Below are positions 1 to 6,088 of a stretch of DNA of 6,206 bases, in pieces. The notes below the pieces were generated by a model. That model was not told the DNA's origin. It saw only the letters and a list, made by a program, of their open reading frames with translations, and searched no databases. Position numbers and translations under genes: made by a program. Location: positions 1 through 6,206 of the forward strand of contig JAQVOZ010000087.1 of assembly GCA_028702365.1 (NCBI GenBank). The letters run 5' to 3'. The DNA is from Candidatus Omnitrophota bacterium. GTDB lineage: Bacteria; Omnitrophota; Gorgyraeia; Duberdicusellales; 4484-171. Each line of letters begins with the position of its first letter. Position 1 is the stretch's first letter.

Positions 1-1
1 C

Positions 2-292
2 TTGCATGATGGAATGAATCTCGTGGCTAAGGAATATATTGCAGCAAAAAACAAGCTTAACGGAATGCTTCTCTTAAGTAAATTTACAGGCGCTGCCAGG
101 GAATTGCCGGAAGCTATCCAAATAAATCCTTATTCGATTGAAGAGTTTGCAGACAATATAAAGCTTGCGATAGAAATGCCGGGAGAAGAAAAAAATAAAC
201 GCATGGAAAAAATGCGTAATACCATAAAGGAAAACAATATCTACCGCTGGGCGGCAAATATCATAATTGAATTGACCGGCCTTAAAAAATAA
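2..292 (+). CDS. otsA: Trehalose-6-phosphate synthase (GT20), C-terminal fragment
   Basis: This is the last 96 residues of a protein whose start lies before the window; position 1 belongs to the preceding codon and the first TTG is an internal leucine, not a start. The opening residues LHDGMNLVAKEY are the hallmark GT20 motif. In E. coli OtsA the equivalent Asp-Gly-Met-Asn-Leu-Val...Glu stretch binds the UDP of UDP-glucose. It is followed by the usual LLLSKFTGAARELPEAIQINPY segment (a variant of the family's LSEFAGAA..L..A..VNPY) and a C-terminal helix. The family is normally about 450-500 residues, so roughly one fifth is visible. The enzyme makes trehalose 6-phosphate from UDP-glucose and glucose 6-phosphate in the cytoplasm, feeding the phosphatase that starts 16 bases downstream. 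The identification is firm; substrate preference for the nucleotide cannot be judged from this part. Confidence 0.95.
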   Translation: MHDGMNLVAKEYIAAKNKLNGMLLLSKFTGAARELPEAIQINPYSIEEFADNIKLAIEMPGEEKNKRMEKMRNTIKENNIYRWAANIIIELTGLKK

Positions 293-308
293 TATAAATA
301 AAGCTTTA

Positions 309-1118
309 ATGCGTTACTTGTTTTCCAACTTGAGCGAAATAGAAAAGATAATTAGTAACTCAACGATTTTTCTTCTGCTTGATTACGATGGGACCCTAAC
401 TAGAATCAGGAAAGCTCCAGAGAAAGCACTTATTAATCCGCGGACAAAAAACCTTCTAAATGATATTTCAAAAAACGGAAAAATAAAACTGGCAGTAATA
501 AGCGGCAGGGCTTTACCAGACATTAAAAGCAAAATAAGTTTAAGCAATATTATTTATTCCGGAAATCACGGCCTTGAAATTTCCGGGCCAAAAATTAAAT
601 TTAAGATGTTTGTACCAAAAGAATCCCGCAAAACCATAGGGGATGTTAGAAGACAGCTAAAAAGAAAGTTTTCTTCAATTAACGGTGTTATTATAGAAGA
701 TAAGGGTTTTGGCGTGGCATTGCATTTCAGGCAGGTTTATAAAAGGCAGATTCCATCAGTAAAGGCTATTTTTAATAGAATTACCGGACCGTATTTGTCC
801 GGAAATAAAATTATGATAAAACCAGGGAAAATGGTTTTTGACGTAAGGCCGGCGATTTCCTGGGACAAGGGGAAGGCAGTTTTAATGCTTCTTAAACTAA
901 AGAAGCGCCTATGCGGCAAAAAAACAATTTTACCTGTTTATATCGGCGATGATAAAACGGACGAAGATGCCTTTTCGGCGCTAAAATCTAAAGGTATTAC
1001 TGTTTTTGTCGGCAAAAAGAAAAAAACTAACGCAAAGTATTACCTTAATAATACGGGCGAAGTTTTGAAATTCCTGAGGTTTATCCTGGATGTAAAAAAA
1101 GGAAAGCTATATGCCTGA
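309..1118 (+). CDS. otsB: Trehalose-6-phosphate phosphatase (HAD family)
   Basis: This cytoplasmic enzyme hydrolyses trehalose 6-phosphate to trehalose and completes the OtsAB route. All HAD motifs are present. The nucleophile motif is DYDGT (Asp25, Asp27), motif II is VISGR (Ser65), and NHG (86-88) matches the cap region that contacts sugar in this family. A lysine follows at DKGKA (Lys187), and the Mg-binding motif is GDDKTDEDAF (213-222). At 269 residues it is a normal length. The ATG at 309 has no recognisable Shine-Dalgarno sequence; the 16-base gap after the otsA stop is almost pure A/T, so translation may depend on coupling to otsA. The 3' end overlaps the next gene by eight bases, which supports a single operon. 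The HAD and OtsB assignment is secure. Confidence 0.96.
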   Translation: MRYLFSNLSEIEKIISNSTIFLLLDYDGTLTRIRKAPEKALINPRTKNLLNDISKNGKIKLAVISGRALPDIKSKISLSNIIYSGNHGLEISGPKIKFKMFVPKESRKTIGDVRRQLKRKFSSINGVIIEDKGFGVALHFRQVYKRQIPSVKAIFNRITGPYLSGNKIMIKPGKMVFDVRPAISWDKGKAVLMLLKLKKRLCGKKTILPVYIGDDKTDEDAFSALKSKGITVFVGKKKKTNAKYYLNNTGEVLKFLRFILDVKKGKLYA

Positions 1119-1788
1119 TTTGATGAAGGACGCCCAGCCGTTTAAATTCTATACAAGGTTGCATCTAACGGAGTTAACCGGCTTGCGTGCTTCAAATTTA
1201 AGCCAGCTGCTTAAGCTTATAAAGAAGGTTCCTGGTTCGTGCATTTACCACCATACTCACAGGTTTCTTCAGCAGCATCAATACCTTTCTCCTGAACCGC
1301 CCAATGATTTTGCATACTGGGTCAGCGAAATTTTGGGCGAAGCTGCTTTGGGGGAGGAACTCGCAAGCATAGATACCATACGGTTCAATACGATACGTGC
1401 ATTGCGCGAAGAAATCATTGAAACAATAGAATATTATATAAAAAATAATTTTTTCGCAAGGCTTAAATTTTCTTCCGAAGGCGAGGAATTTCATTTTATG
1501 AAATCGGTGAGCTTTATTTCACCCACAAAGTATATCGCTTATAATTTATCGGATTTCGCAGAGATACTTAAGAAGGTAACCATTGATTCGATATATTTTC
1601 ATATTTTTGAAGCAAGGCTGCGCCTCGAAAAACCAGCCAATGATTTTTCCTGCTGGATTGAGACTTCTTTAGGCATAAAAGAACTGGCAGGCAGGATAGC
1701 CAATTTAGACCCTTACACTTATACGCTGGATGATTTACGCCAGGTATTAATAAATGTAATTGAAAATTATGTGAGAAATAAAAATTAA
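1111..1788 (+). CDS. Two-repeat protein of unknown function (DUF5752-like) in trehalose operon
   Basis: The function is unknown. The 225-residue protein consists of two copies of one roughly 100-residue unit, at about residues 11-111 and 127-222. Shared landmarks in order are F-x-F, an Asn-Leu pair, a KKV, SCIYHH against SIYFHI, PPNDFAYW against PANDFSCW, LGxxxL, a short AxxD stretch, LRxxxxxxIExYxxN. It has no signal peptide or membrane helix, so it is probably cytoplasmic. The conserved histidine and the NDF..W motif are candidate functional positions. I recall such proteins as DUF5752, often found beside TreT-like glycosyltransferases, but could not check this. Its start overlaps otsB by eight bases; AAGGAAAG at about 1099-1106 is a reasonable ribosome binding site for ATG 1111 and favours it over ATG 1123. 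It ends one base before the next gene. The context suggests a partner or regulator of trehalose synthesis (inference). Confidence 0.85.
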   Translation: MPDLMKDAQPFKFYTRLHLTELTGLRASNLSQLLKLIKKVPGSCIYHHTHRFLQQHQYLSPEPPNDFAYWVSEILGEAALGEELASIDTIRFNTIRALREEIIETIEYYIKNNFFARLKFSSEGEEFHFMKSVSFISPTKYIAYNLSDFAEILKKVTIDSIYFHIFEARLRLEKPANDFSCWIETSLGIKELAGRIANLDPYTYTLDDLRQVLINVIENYVRNKN

Positions 1789-1789
1789 C

Positions 1790-3001
1790 ATGGCAAACAT
1801 AAAAGATTATATTCCGATAGCAGGGGAGTCGACAATTGAGGATTTACAGCTAATTGCCGGGCACTTAAAGGGCAAGGTCATACAGAATGTAAATTCAACA
1901 TCTCTTGGCGGGGGCGTGGCGGAAATACTAAACAGAATGGTTCCGCTGCTTCGCGAACTGGGCGTAGATACGCATTGGGACCAGATAAAGGGAGAAGAAG
2001 CTTTCTTTGAAGTAACAAAAAAGTTTCATAATGCATTGCATGGGCGGCCGCAGGAAATAAGCAAGCGCGACTTCAATCTCTTTATGGACATAAGCAATTG
2101 GAATATAAAAAATATGAATACCTACGGCGATATTGTTTTTATACACGATCCCCAGCCGATTGCTTTGGTTAAAAAAAGAAAGAAAAACAAATGGCTGTGG
2201 CGCTGTCATGTTGATGTTTCTAACCCTGATAGGCGCGTGTGGCGTTTTCTTATGAATTTTATACTCAATTACGATTCTGCCGTATTCTCTTCTCCTAATT
2301 TCTCCCGCAGGCTGCCTATACGGCAATTTCTGATTCCGCCTTCAATAGACCCTCTTAGCGACAAGAACAAAGAATTACCGCAGGAAGTTATAACGTCTGT
2401 TTTGGCAAAATATAATGTGCCGGACGACAAACCGATAGTTACCCAAATATCAAGGTTTGACCCGCTCAAAGACCCCATAGGCGTTATTGAAGCTTATAAA
2501 TTAGTAAAAAAATATATAGATTGCACTTTAGTGCTTGCCGGCGGTACTGCCTCGGATGATCCTGAAGGCGTGAGAGTGCTTGAAGAAGTGAGAAAATGTG
2601 CTGCGGACGATAAAGACATACATGTATTGTTGCTCCCTCATAGCGATATCGAAGTTAATGCTTTACAGAGAGCGTCAACGGTTATTGTGCAAAAATCCTT
2701 AAGAGAAGGGTTTGGCCTTACGGTTGCTGAGGCATTATGGAAGGCGAAACCTGTTGTTGCCTCGCACACAGGAGGCATTCCTTTACAAATAAAGCATAAA
2801 TATTCAGGGCTTCTTTGCCGTTCGATAGAAGGAGCGGCTTTTTCCATAAAACAGCTTCTAAATAGCCCGCGTTACGCCAAAAGGCTTGGCGAAAATGGCA
2901 GGGAGCATATAAAAAATAATTTTCTGCTCACGCGGCATCTACGAGACTATATGTTGTTGTTTCTTTCCGTATATCACAAAGAAGATGTTGTCTATCTTTA
3001 A
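1790..3001 (+). CDS. treT: Trehalose synthase TreT-type glycosyltransferase (GT4)
   Basis: This is a GT-B fold retaining glycosyltransferase, 403 residues, close to the usual length of TreT (about 410). TreT joins NDP-glucose and glucose directly to trehalose and can run in reverse. The N-terminal domain carries NSTSLGGGVAEIL (35-47, with the glycine loop at 40-42), HDPQP (119-123) and WRCHVD (137-142), all typical of TreT. The C-terminal domain has QISRFDPLKDP (219-229), with the Arg/Lys pair expected to contact the donor phosphates, and LREGFGLTVAEALW (304-317), containing the E-x7-E motif Glu306/Glu314. ATG 1790 follows the previous stop by one base with only a weak GAGA upstream, so coupling is likely. 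A related GT4 trehalose phosphorylase activity is a possible alternative. The gene context with otsA and otsB strongly supports trehalose metabolism. Confidence 0.88.
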   Translation: MANIKDYIPIAGESTIEDLQLIAGHLKGKVIQNVNSTSLGGGVAEILNRMVPLLRELGVDTHWDQIKGEEAFFEVTKKFHNALHGRPQEISKRDFNLFMDISNWNIKNMNTYGDIVFIHDPQPIALVKKRKKNKWLWRCHVDVSNPDRRVWRFLMNFILNYDSAVFSSPNFSRRLPIRQFLIPPSIDPLSDKNKELPQEVITSVLAKYNVPDDKPIVTQISRFDPLKDPIGVIEAYKLVKKYIDCTLVLAGGTASDDPEGVRVLEEVRKCAADDKDIHVLLLPHSDIEVNALQRASTVIVQKSLREGFGLTVAEALWKAKPVVASHTGGIPLQIKHKYSGLLCRSIEGAAFSIKQLLNSPRYAKRLGENGREHIKNNFLLTRHLRDYMLLFLSVYHKEDVVYL

Positions 3002-3029
3002 TTTTTTAATAAAAAAATCATTGCTTCTA

Positions 3030-3057
3030 TTTACAATCAATAGCTTTTTGATATAAT
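3030..3057 (+). promoter_or_regulatory. Sigma70-type promoter for the transporter gene
   Basis: TTTACA at 3030-3035 and a perfect TATAAT at 3052-3057 are separated by 16 bases. Only one base of the -35 differs from TTGACA. Transcription would begin near 3063-3066, just before the nested inverted repeats of the leader. It lies in the first real gap after the trehalose operon and points toward the LeuT-like gene, separating the two transcription units. No GC-rich terminator hairpin is visible between the treT stop and this promoter, so some read-through from treT is likely. Confidence 0.7.
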
Positions 3058-3066
3058 TTTTTTAGA

Positions 3067-3145
3067 CACGAATTTTAACTAATCAGGAGACAAATTATTA
3101 CGAATAAATCCGTTTCCATTCGTAGCCATTTGTTTTTAATTCGTG
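3067..3145. repeat. Nested inverted repeats (ACGAAT/ATTCGT) in transporter leader
   Basis: The outer arms CACGAATT (3067-3074) and AATTCGTG (3138-3145) are perfectly complementary over 8 bp. Inside them TACGAAT (3099-3105) and ATTCGTA (3118-3124) form a second perfect 7-bp pair with a 12-base loop. The order is therefore two ACGAAT words followed by two ATTCGT words, which is unlikely to be random. The block lies between the predicted transcription start and the transporter start codon. It also holds the only good Shine-Dalgarno-like string of the leader, AGGAGA at 3085-3090, about 75 bases too far upstream to serve ATG 3165. It could be a dispersed short repeat or a regulatory leader structure. 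I have a memory of ATTCGT-rich repeats in uncultivated bacterial genomes but cannot confirm a match. Confidence 0.6.
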
Positions 3146-3164
3146 GTAATTAGCGTATTGAAAG

Positions 3165-4697
3165 ATGAGACAAAAATGGACTTCTAAAATTGGGATTATT
3201 CTTGCTGTCGCGGGTTCTGCTGTCGGCCTTGGAAATTTTTTAAGGTTTCCTTCCCAGGCAGCGCAAAATGGCGGCGGCGCATTCATGATACCATACTTTG
3301 TTTCGCTTTTTCTTCTAGGCATACCGCTTATATGGATTGAATGGGCTATAGGCAGATACGGCGGATTATTCGGCCATGGTACAGCACCTCTGATTTTTAA
3401 CCGGCTTTGGAAACACCGCGCTTCAAAATATTTCGGCGCAATAGGCGTATTTGGCCCACTTGCAATATTCATCTATTATATTTATATCGAAAGCTGGCTT
3501 CTGGGTTATGCTTTTTATTCCCTTAAAGGCACGTGCACGCATCTTTCTAATCAGGCGGGTGCAGTTGATTTTTTACATAAATACCAGGGAATAAGCTCAA
3601 AAGATATTTTTCTTGTCACATATCTTTTCTTTGTCCTTACTTTTATTGTAAATTTTACAATTATCTATAAGGGTGTAAAAGGAGGAATTGAAAGATTGTG
3701 CAAACTGGCGCTGCCGCTTCTTTTTATTTTTGCAATTGTCATTGCAATAAGAGTGATTACGCTTGGAGCGCCTGTTGCCGGACACCCCGACTGGAACATA
3801 TCAAACGGGTTTGGTTTTTTATGGAATCCTGATTTTAAGGCCCTCTTAAATGCAAAGGTTTGGCTTGCTGCTGCCGGGCAGATTCTTTTTACTTTAAGCG
3901 TTGGCATAGGCGTTATCATAACATATGCCAGTTACCTTTCTAAGGGCGATGATATAATTTTATCGGGGCTGACGGCTTCTTCCCTGAACGAGTTTGCCGA
4001 AGTTATCCTGGGAGGTTCAATTATTATACCTCTTGCATTTGCATTTTTTGGCGGCGCAGGCGCAACTGAAATAGCTCAAAGCGGAAGTTTCAATATAGGG
4101 TTTGTTTCCATGCCGCTTATTTTTACAAAAATAAATTATGGAATGGTATTCTCTTTTATGTGGTTCTTTCTTTTGTTCCTGGCAGGCCTTACTTCAAGCA
4201 TATCGCTACTTGAGCCGGCAGTTGCTTTTTTGAGCGATGACTTGGGTATTTCGCGCAAAAAAGCTGTTTCTATTTTGGGGGTAATTAGTTTTTTAATCTG
4301 CCAGTTTCCGATATTTTTTCTGGCGCGTGGAGTAGTTGATGAAATTGATTTCTGGGCCGGCTCTTTTTTCCTTATAGTTTTTGCTTTGGCTGAATGTATA
4401 TTGTTTGTCTGGATTTTCGGAATAGACAAAGCCTGGAATGAAATGCATCACGGAGCAGAACTTAATATTCCGCGCTTCTATAAATTTATTATAAAATATA
4501 TTACGCCTTTATTTTTGATTTTTGTGCTGGGATTTTGGCTTTTTCAGCAGGCAGTGCCGACCTTTTTACTTAAAGGTGTAGCCCGCGAGAATATCCCTTA
4601 TATTTTAGCTACGCGCCTGGGGTTCGTGATGCTTTTTATAGTCATAGCTATACTGGTGCGCAAAGCGCATAAAAAACATTTTCAAGTAAAAGAATGA
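3165..4697 (+). CDS. LeuT-like sodium:neurotransmitter/amino-acid symporter (SNF/NSS family)
   Basis: This inner-membrane protein of 510 residues, with about 12 membrane segments, should import an amino acid with Na+. TM1 is the family signature AVGLGNFLRFP (19-29) followed by QNGGGAFMIPY. By recall of Aquifex LeuT numbering, the sodium ligands are all kept: Ala22 and Asn27 are Ala19 and Asn24, Thr254 is Thr243, Asn286 is Asn275, and Ala351, Thr354 and Ser355 are Ala340, Thr343 and Ser344. Tyr108, which touches the substrate, is Tyr105. LeuT Glu290, linked to chloride independence, is kept as Glu279. Pocket residues Phe259 and Ile359 are replaced by Ile248 and Leu348, so the substrate spectrum may differ from LeuT. 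ATG 3165 is forced because an in-frame TGA lies at 3159-3161, yet no proper Shine-Dalgarno precedes it. The gene has its own promoter and a small membrane protein gene overlapping its stop. Confidence 0.95.
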   Translation: MRQKWTSKIGIILAVAGSAVGLGNFLRFPSQAAQNGGGAFMIPYFVSLFLLGIPLIWIEWAIGRYGGLFGHGTAPLIFNRLWKHRASKYFGAIGVFGPLAIFIYYIYIESWLLGYAFYSLKGTCTHLSNQAGAVDFLHKYQGISSKDIFLVTYLFFVLTFIVNFTIIYKGVKGGIERLCKLALPLLFIFAIVIAIRVITLGAPVAGHPDWNISNGFGFLWNPDFKALLNAKVWLAAAGQILFTLSVGIGVIITYASYLSKGDDIILSGLTASSLNEFAEVILGGSIIIPLAFAFFGGAGATEIAQSGSFNIGFVSMPLIFTKINYGMVFSFMWFFLLFLAGLTSSISLLEPAVAFLSDDLGISRKKAVSILGVISFLICQFPIFFLARGVVDEIDFWAGSFFLIVFALAECILFVWIFGIDKAWNEMHHGAELNIPRFYKFIIKYITPLFLIFVLGFWLFQQAVPTFLLKGVARENIPYILATRLGFVMLFIVIAILVRKAHKKHFQVKE

Positions 4698-4801
4698 CAA
4701 TAGCAGGCTGGATTTTTTTAATAGTTTCGTGGGGGGCAATATTGTGGCTTATGATTTTTTGCATTTACAGGGCTTTTAAAGAGCCCTATAAAGACCTTTG
4801 A
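4694..4801 (+). CDS. MetS-like small membrane subunit of the NSS transporter (35 aa)
   Basis: The ATG overlaps the transporter stop codon in an ATGA arrangement (4-base overlap), the classic sign of translational coupling. The 35-residue product begins MTIAGWIFLIVSWG, has one hydrophobic helix at about residues 4-26 with tryptophans at 6, 13 and 18, and ends in a short charged tail (YRAFKEPYKDL), which predicts a cytoplasmic C-terminus. This size, position and layout match the MetS-type small subunits encoded directly after some NSS transporters; in Corynebacterium MetPS the small subunit is needed for uptake. Here it would assist the LeuT-like carrier (inference). Similarity is judged by eye from a short hydrophobic peptide, so position and coupling carry most of the weight. 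Confidence 0.75.
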   Translation: MTIAGWIFLIVSWGAILWLMIFCIYRAFKEPYKDL

Positions 4802-4851
4802 CCCCTTAATTTTGTTGGCCTATTTAAGCGATAATATGGCAAAATTGCATC

Positions 4852-4860
4852 AAGGGAGGT
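4852..4860 (+). promoter_or_regulatory. Strong ribosome binding site for the serine hydrolase gene
   Basis: AAGGGAGGT is nearly complementary to the 3' end of 16S rRNA and lies seven bases before ATG 4868, fixing that start. It is much stronger than any site in the upstream genes. A GATAAT at 4830-4835 could be a -10 box but has no convincing -35 partner, so whether this gene has its own promoter is unclear. Confidence 0.8.
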
Positions 4861-4867
4861 TTGGCAA

Positions 4868-5767
4868 ATGTTTAAAAAAAAGCGCGTCTTTTTTGCTTTT
4901 TTTTTGCTAGTTTTCATTGCTTCGTTCTGCCTTTATTTCATCTACACAGAAACCGCTTCTTGTGCGCAGAGCTATAAATCTTTTACGGCTCTTGAGAATA
5001 AGATTAAAATTATCTCAAAGAAGTTTAGCGGAGATTATTCCTATATTATTAAAAATATCGAGAAGCCTTTCTGTGAAATATCGCGCAATGAAGATAAAAT
5101 GTTTCCTGCGGCCAGCGTTATAAAGTTACCCATAGCTGCGGTTGCTTTTAAAGCGGCCAAGGAAGGGAAAGTTTCGCTTTCCCAAAAATTTAAAATCTCC
5201 TCAAAGGATATCGCCAGCGGTTCAGGGATAATAAAAACAATGCCCGCACCTGTGGTTTTAACTCTTGAGGAAATTATCGAAATAATGATTGCAAACAGCG
5301 ACAATACTGCAACTAATAAGATTATCGATATTCTGGGCTATCAATATCTGAATAAGGGGTTTAGGGAGCTTGGTTTAAAAAGAACTGTTCTGAAGCGCAA
5401 AATGATGGATTTTTCAGGAAGAAAACGCGGAGTTGAAAACTACACAAGTGCTTCCGACATAGTTTTTCTTCTGGAAGAAATTTACAATGGGGATCTCGTA
5501 GATAAAGGTTCATCCCGACTGATGCTTTCTTTTTTAAGCAAACAAAAGATTAATGACCGTATTCCGCGGTATCTGCCTAAAAACATAAAAGTTGCCCACA
5601 AAACCGGCCTTGAGAGAGGTGTTGTGCATGATGCCGGTATTATTTTTTCCTCAAAAGGAGATTGCGTGGTGTGTGTTTTTACCAAAAGAGTGAAGGATTA
5701 TAGTAAAGCAAAGAAATTCATAGCCCGCCTTTCTCTGGCAACCTATGATAACTTGCGCGCGCAATAA
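4868..5767 (+). CDS. Exported class A beta-lactamase-fold serine hydrolase
   Basis: This 299-residue protein starts with a basic stretch (KKKR) and a hydrophobic segment at about 7-27. A plausible signal peptidase I cleavage follows the alanine at 33 (SCA-QS); otherwise it is membrane-anchored. It should act outside the cytoplasmic membrane on beta-lactams or peptidoglycan peptides. The active-site set is clear: AASVIKLP with Ser83 and Lys86 (SxxK), ANSDN with Ser144-Asp145-Asn146 (SDN), and AHKTG with Lys245-Thr246-Gly247. The omega-loop region, LKRKMMDFSGRKRGVENYTSASD (given here in pieces: LKRKMMD at 175-181, then GVENYTSASD at 188-197), has no ExxxN motif; a methionine falls where Glu166 is expected. 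Efficient beta-lactam hydrolysis is therefore doubtful, and a DD-peptidase-like or cell-wall role is equally possible. Its start is set by a very strong ribosome binding site. No link to the transporter upstream is evident beyond proximity. Confidence 0.88.
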   Translation: MFKKKRVFFAFFLLVFIASFCLYFIYTETASCAQSYKSFTALENKIKIISKKFSGDYSYIIKNIEKPFCEISRNEDKMFPAASVIKLPIAAVAFKAAKEGKVSLSQKFKISSKDIASGSGIIKTMPAPVVLTLEEIIEIMIANSDNTATNKIIDILGYQYLNKGFRELGLKRTVLKRKMMDFSGRKRGVENYTSASDIVFLLEEIYNGDLVDKGSSRLMLSFLSKQKINDRIPRYLPKNIKVAHKTGLERGVVHDAGIIFSSKGDCVVCVFTKRVKDYSKAKKFIARLSLATYDNLRAQ

Positions 5768-5932
5768 ATACTGCCTGTTTCTTTGGGGTTCAATGGTTTT
5801 GGCGCTTTAAGCAGATAATTGCATGAGACCCCCCCCGGGCTTGCCTGCTTACAAAAACAACGAATATGCACTTCTTTGTCCTGTCATAATCAGGCTTGCT
5901 TTTATTTTTATTGTCGGTAAAATAAATGAAGC

Positions 5933-5964
5933 TGATACTGCCATTTTATAAAAAGGCAGTATCA
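5933..5964. repeat. 32-bp near-perfect palindrome
   Basis: The arms TGATACTGCC (5933-5942) and GGCAGTATCA (5955-5964) pair perfectly over 10 bp. The 12-base centre can extend pairing by four T-A pairs after one A-A mismatch. No T-run follows on either strand, so a standard intrinsic terminator is unlikely. It stands four bases before the 120-bp inverted-repeat element. Confidence 0.8.
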
Positions 5965-5968
5965 AGTT

Positions 5969-6088
5969 GAATTTACCCAGCACTAATTTTTGAAAGCATG
6001 TTTGAAAAGCCAAAAAGATTTGTTTTTTATATAAATCCTTGGTGCGTAAGCACAATGGTGTTATAAAAATTAGTGCTGGGTTAAATTC
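5969..6088. repeat. 120-bp element with 23/24-bp terminal inverted repeats (MITE-like or structured RNA)
   Basis: The left arm (5969-5991) starts GAATTTA and continues CCCAGCACTAATTTTT. The right arm (6065-6088) is its complement: AAAAATTAGTGCTGGG, then TTAAATTC. Sixteen bases match perfectly and seven more match after a one-base insertion. The 73 bases between carry no gene but include a further hairpin (6030-6065). A nine-base word next to the left end, GCAGTATCA (5956-5964), recurs with one change as GCACTATCA (6089-6097) directly after the right end, resembling a target duplication although four bases separate the left copy from the arm. Size and layout fit a miniature inverted-repeat element or REP-like unit; a folded RNA is the main alternative. 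Which strand matters cannot be decided. Confidence 0.75.
6030..6065. repeat. Imperfect hairpin with GTAA tetraloop inside the 120-bp element
   Basis: Sixteen opposing positions flank the loop GTAA (6046-6049) and twelve of them pair. From the loop outward these are GTGC/GCAC, a G-A mismatch, one T-A pair, a T-T mismatch, CC/GG, two mismatches, then TATAA/TTATA. On the + strand the loop is GUAA, a GNRA-type tetraloop. Together with the long terminal arms this would give an RNA closed by a long stem with an inner stem-loop, or a cruciform in DNA. Confidence 0.6.

Noticed and set aside
3097..3153. Possible leader peptide after AGGAGA, starting at ATT 3097 and ending at TAG 3151
   Set aside because: The start codon would be ATT, the frame is short and lies within the repeat block; the support is too weak.
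3098..3472. Minus-strand frame of 124 codons overlapping the transporter start
   Set aside because: It is a shadow of the strongly conserved LeuT-like N-terminus and begins inside that gene without a plausible start signal.
4769..4787. AGGGCT/AGCCCT stem as a terminator after the transporter
   Set aside because: The stem is only 6 bp, lies within the small-subunit coding sequence and is not followed by a T-run.
4955..4966. Lipoprotein signal at the TASC sequence of the serine hydrolase
   Set aside because: The residues before the cysteine do not fit a lipobox (no Leu at -3 and Ser at -1 is marginal); a signal peptidase I site just after fits better.
5849..6055. Minus-strand frame of 68 codons in the non-coding gap
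   Set aside because: It has no ribosome binding site, crosses two palindromic units, and its translation resembles no protein I know.
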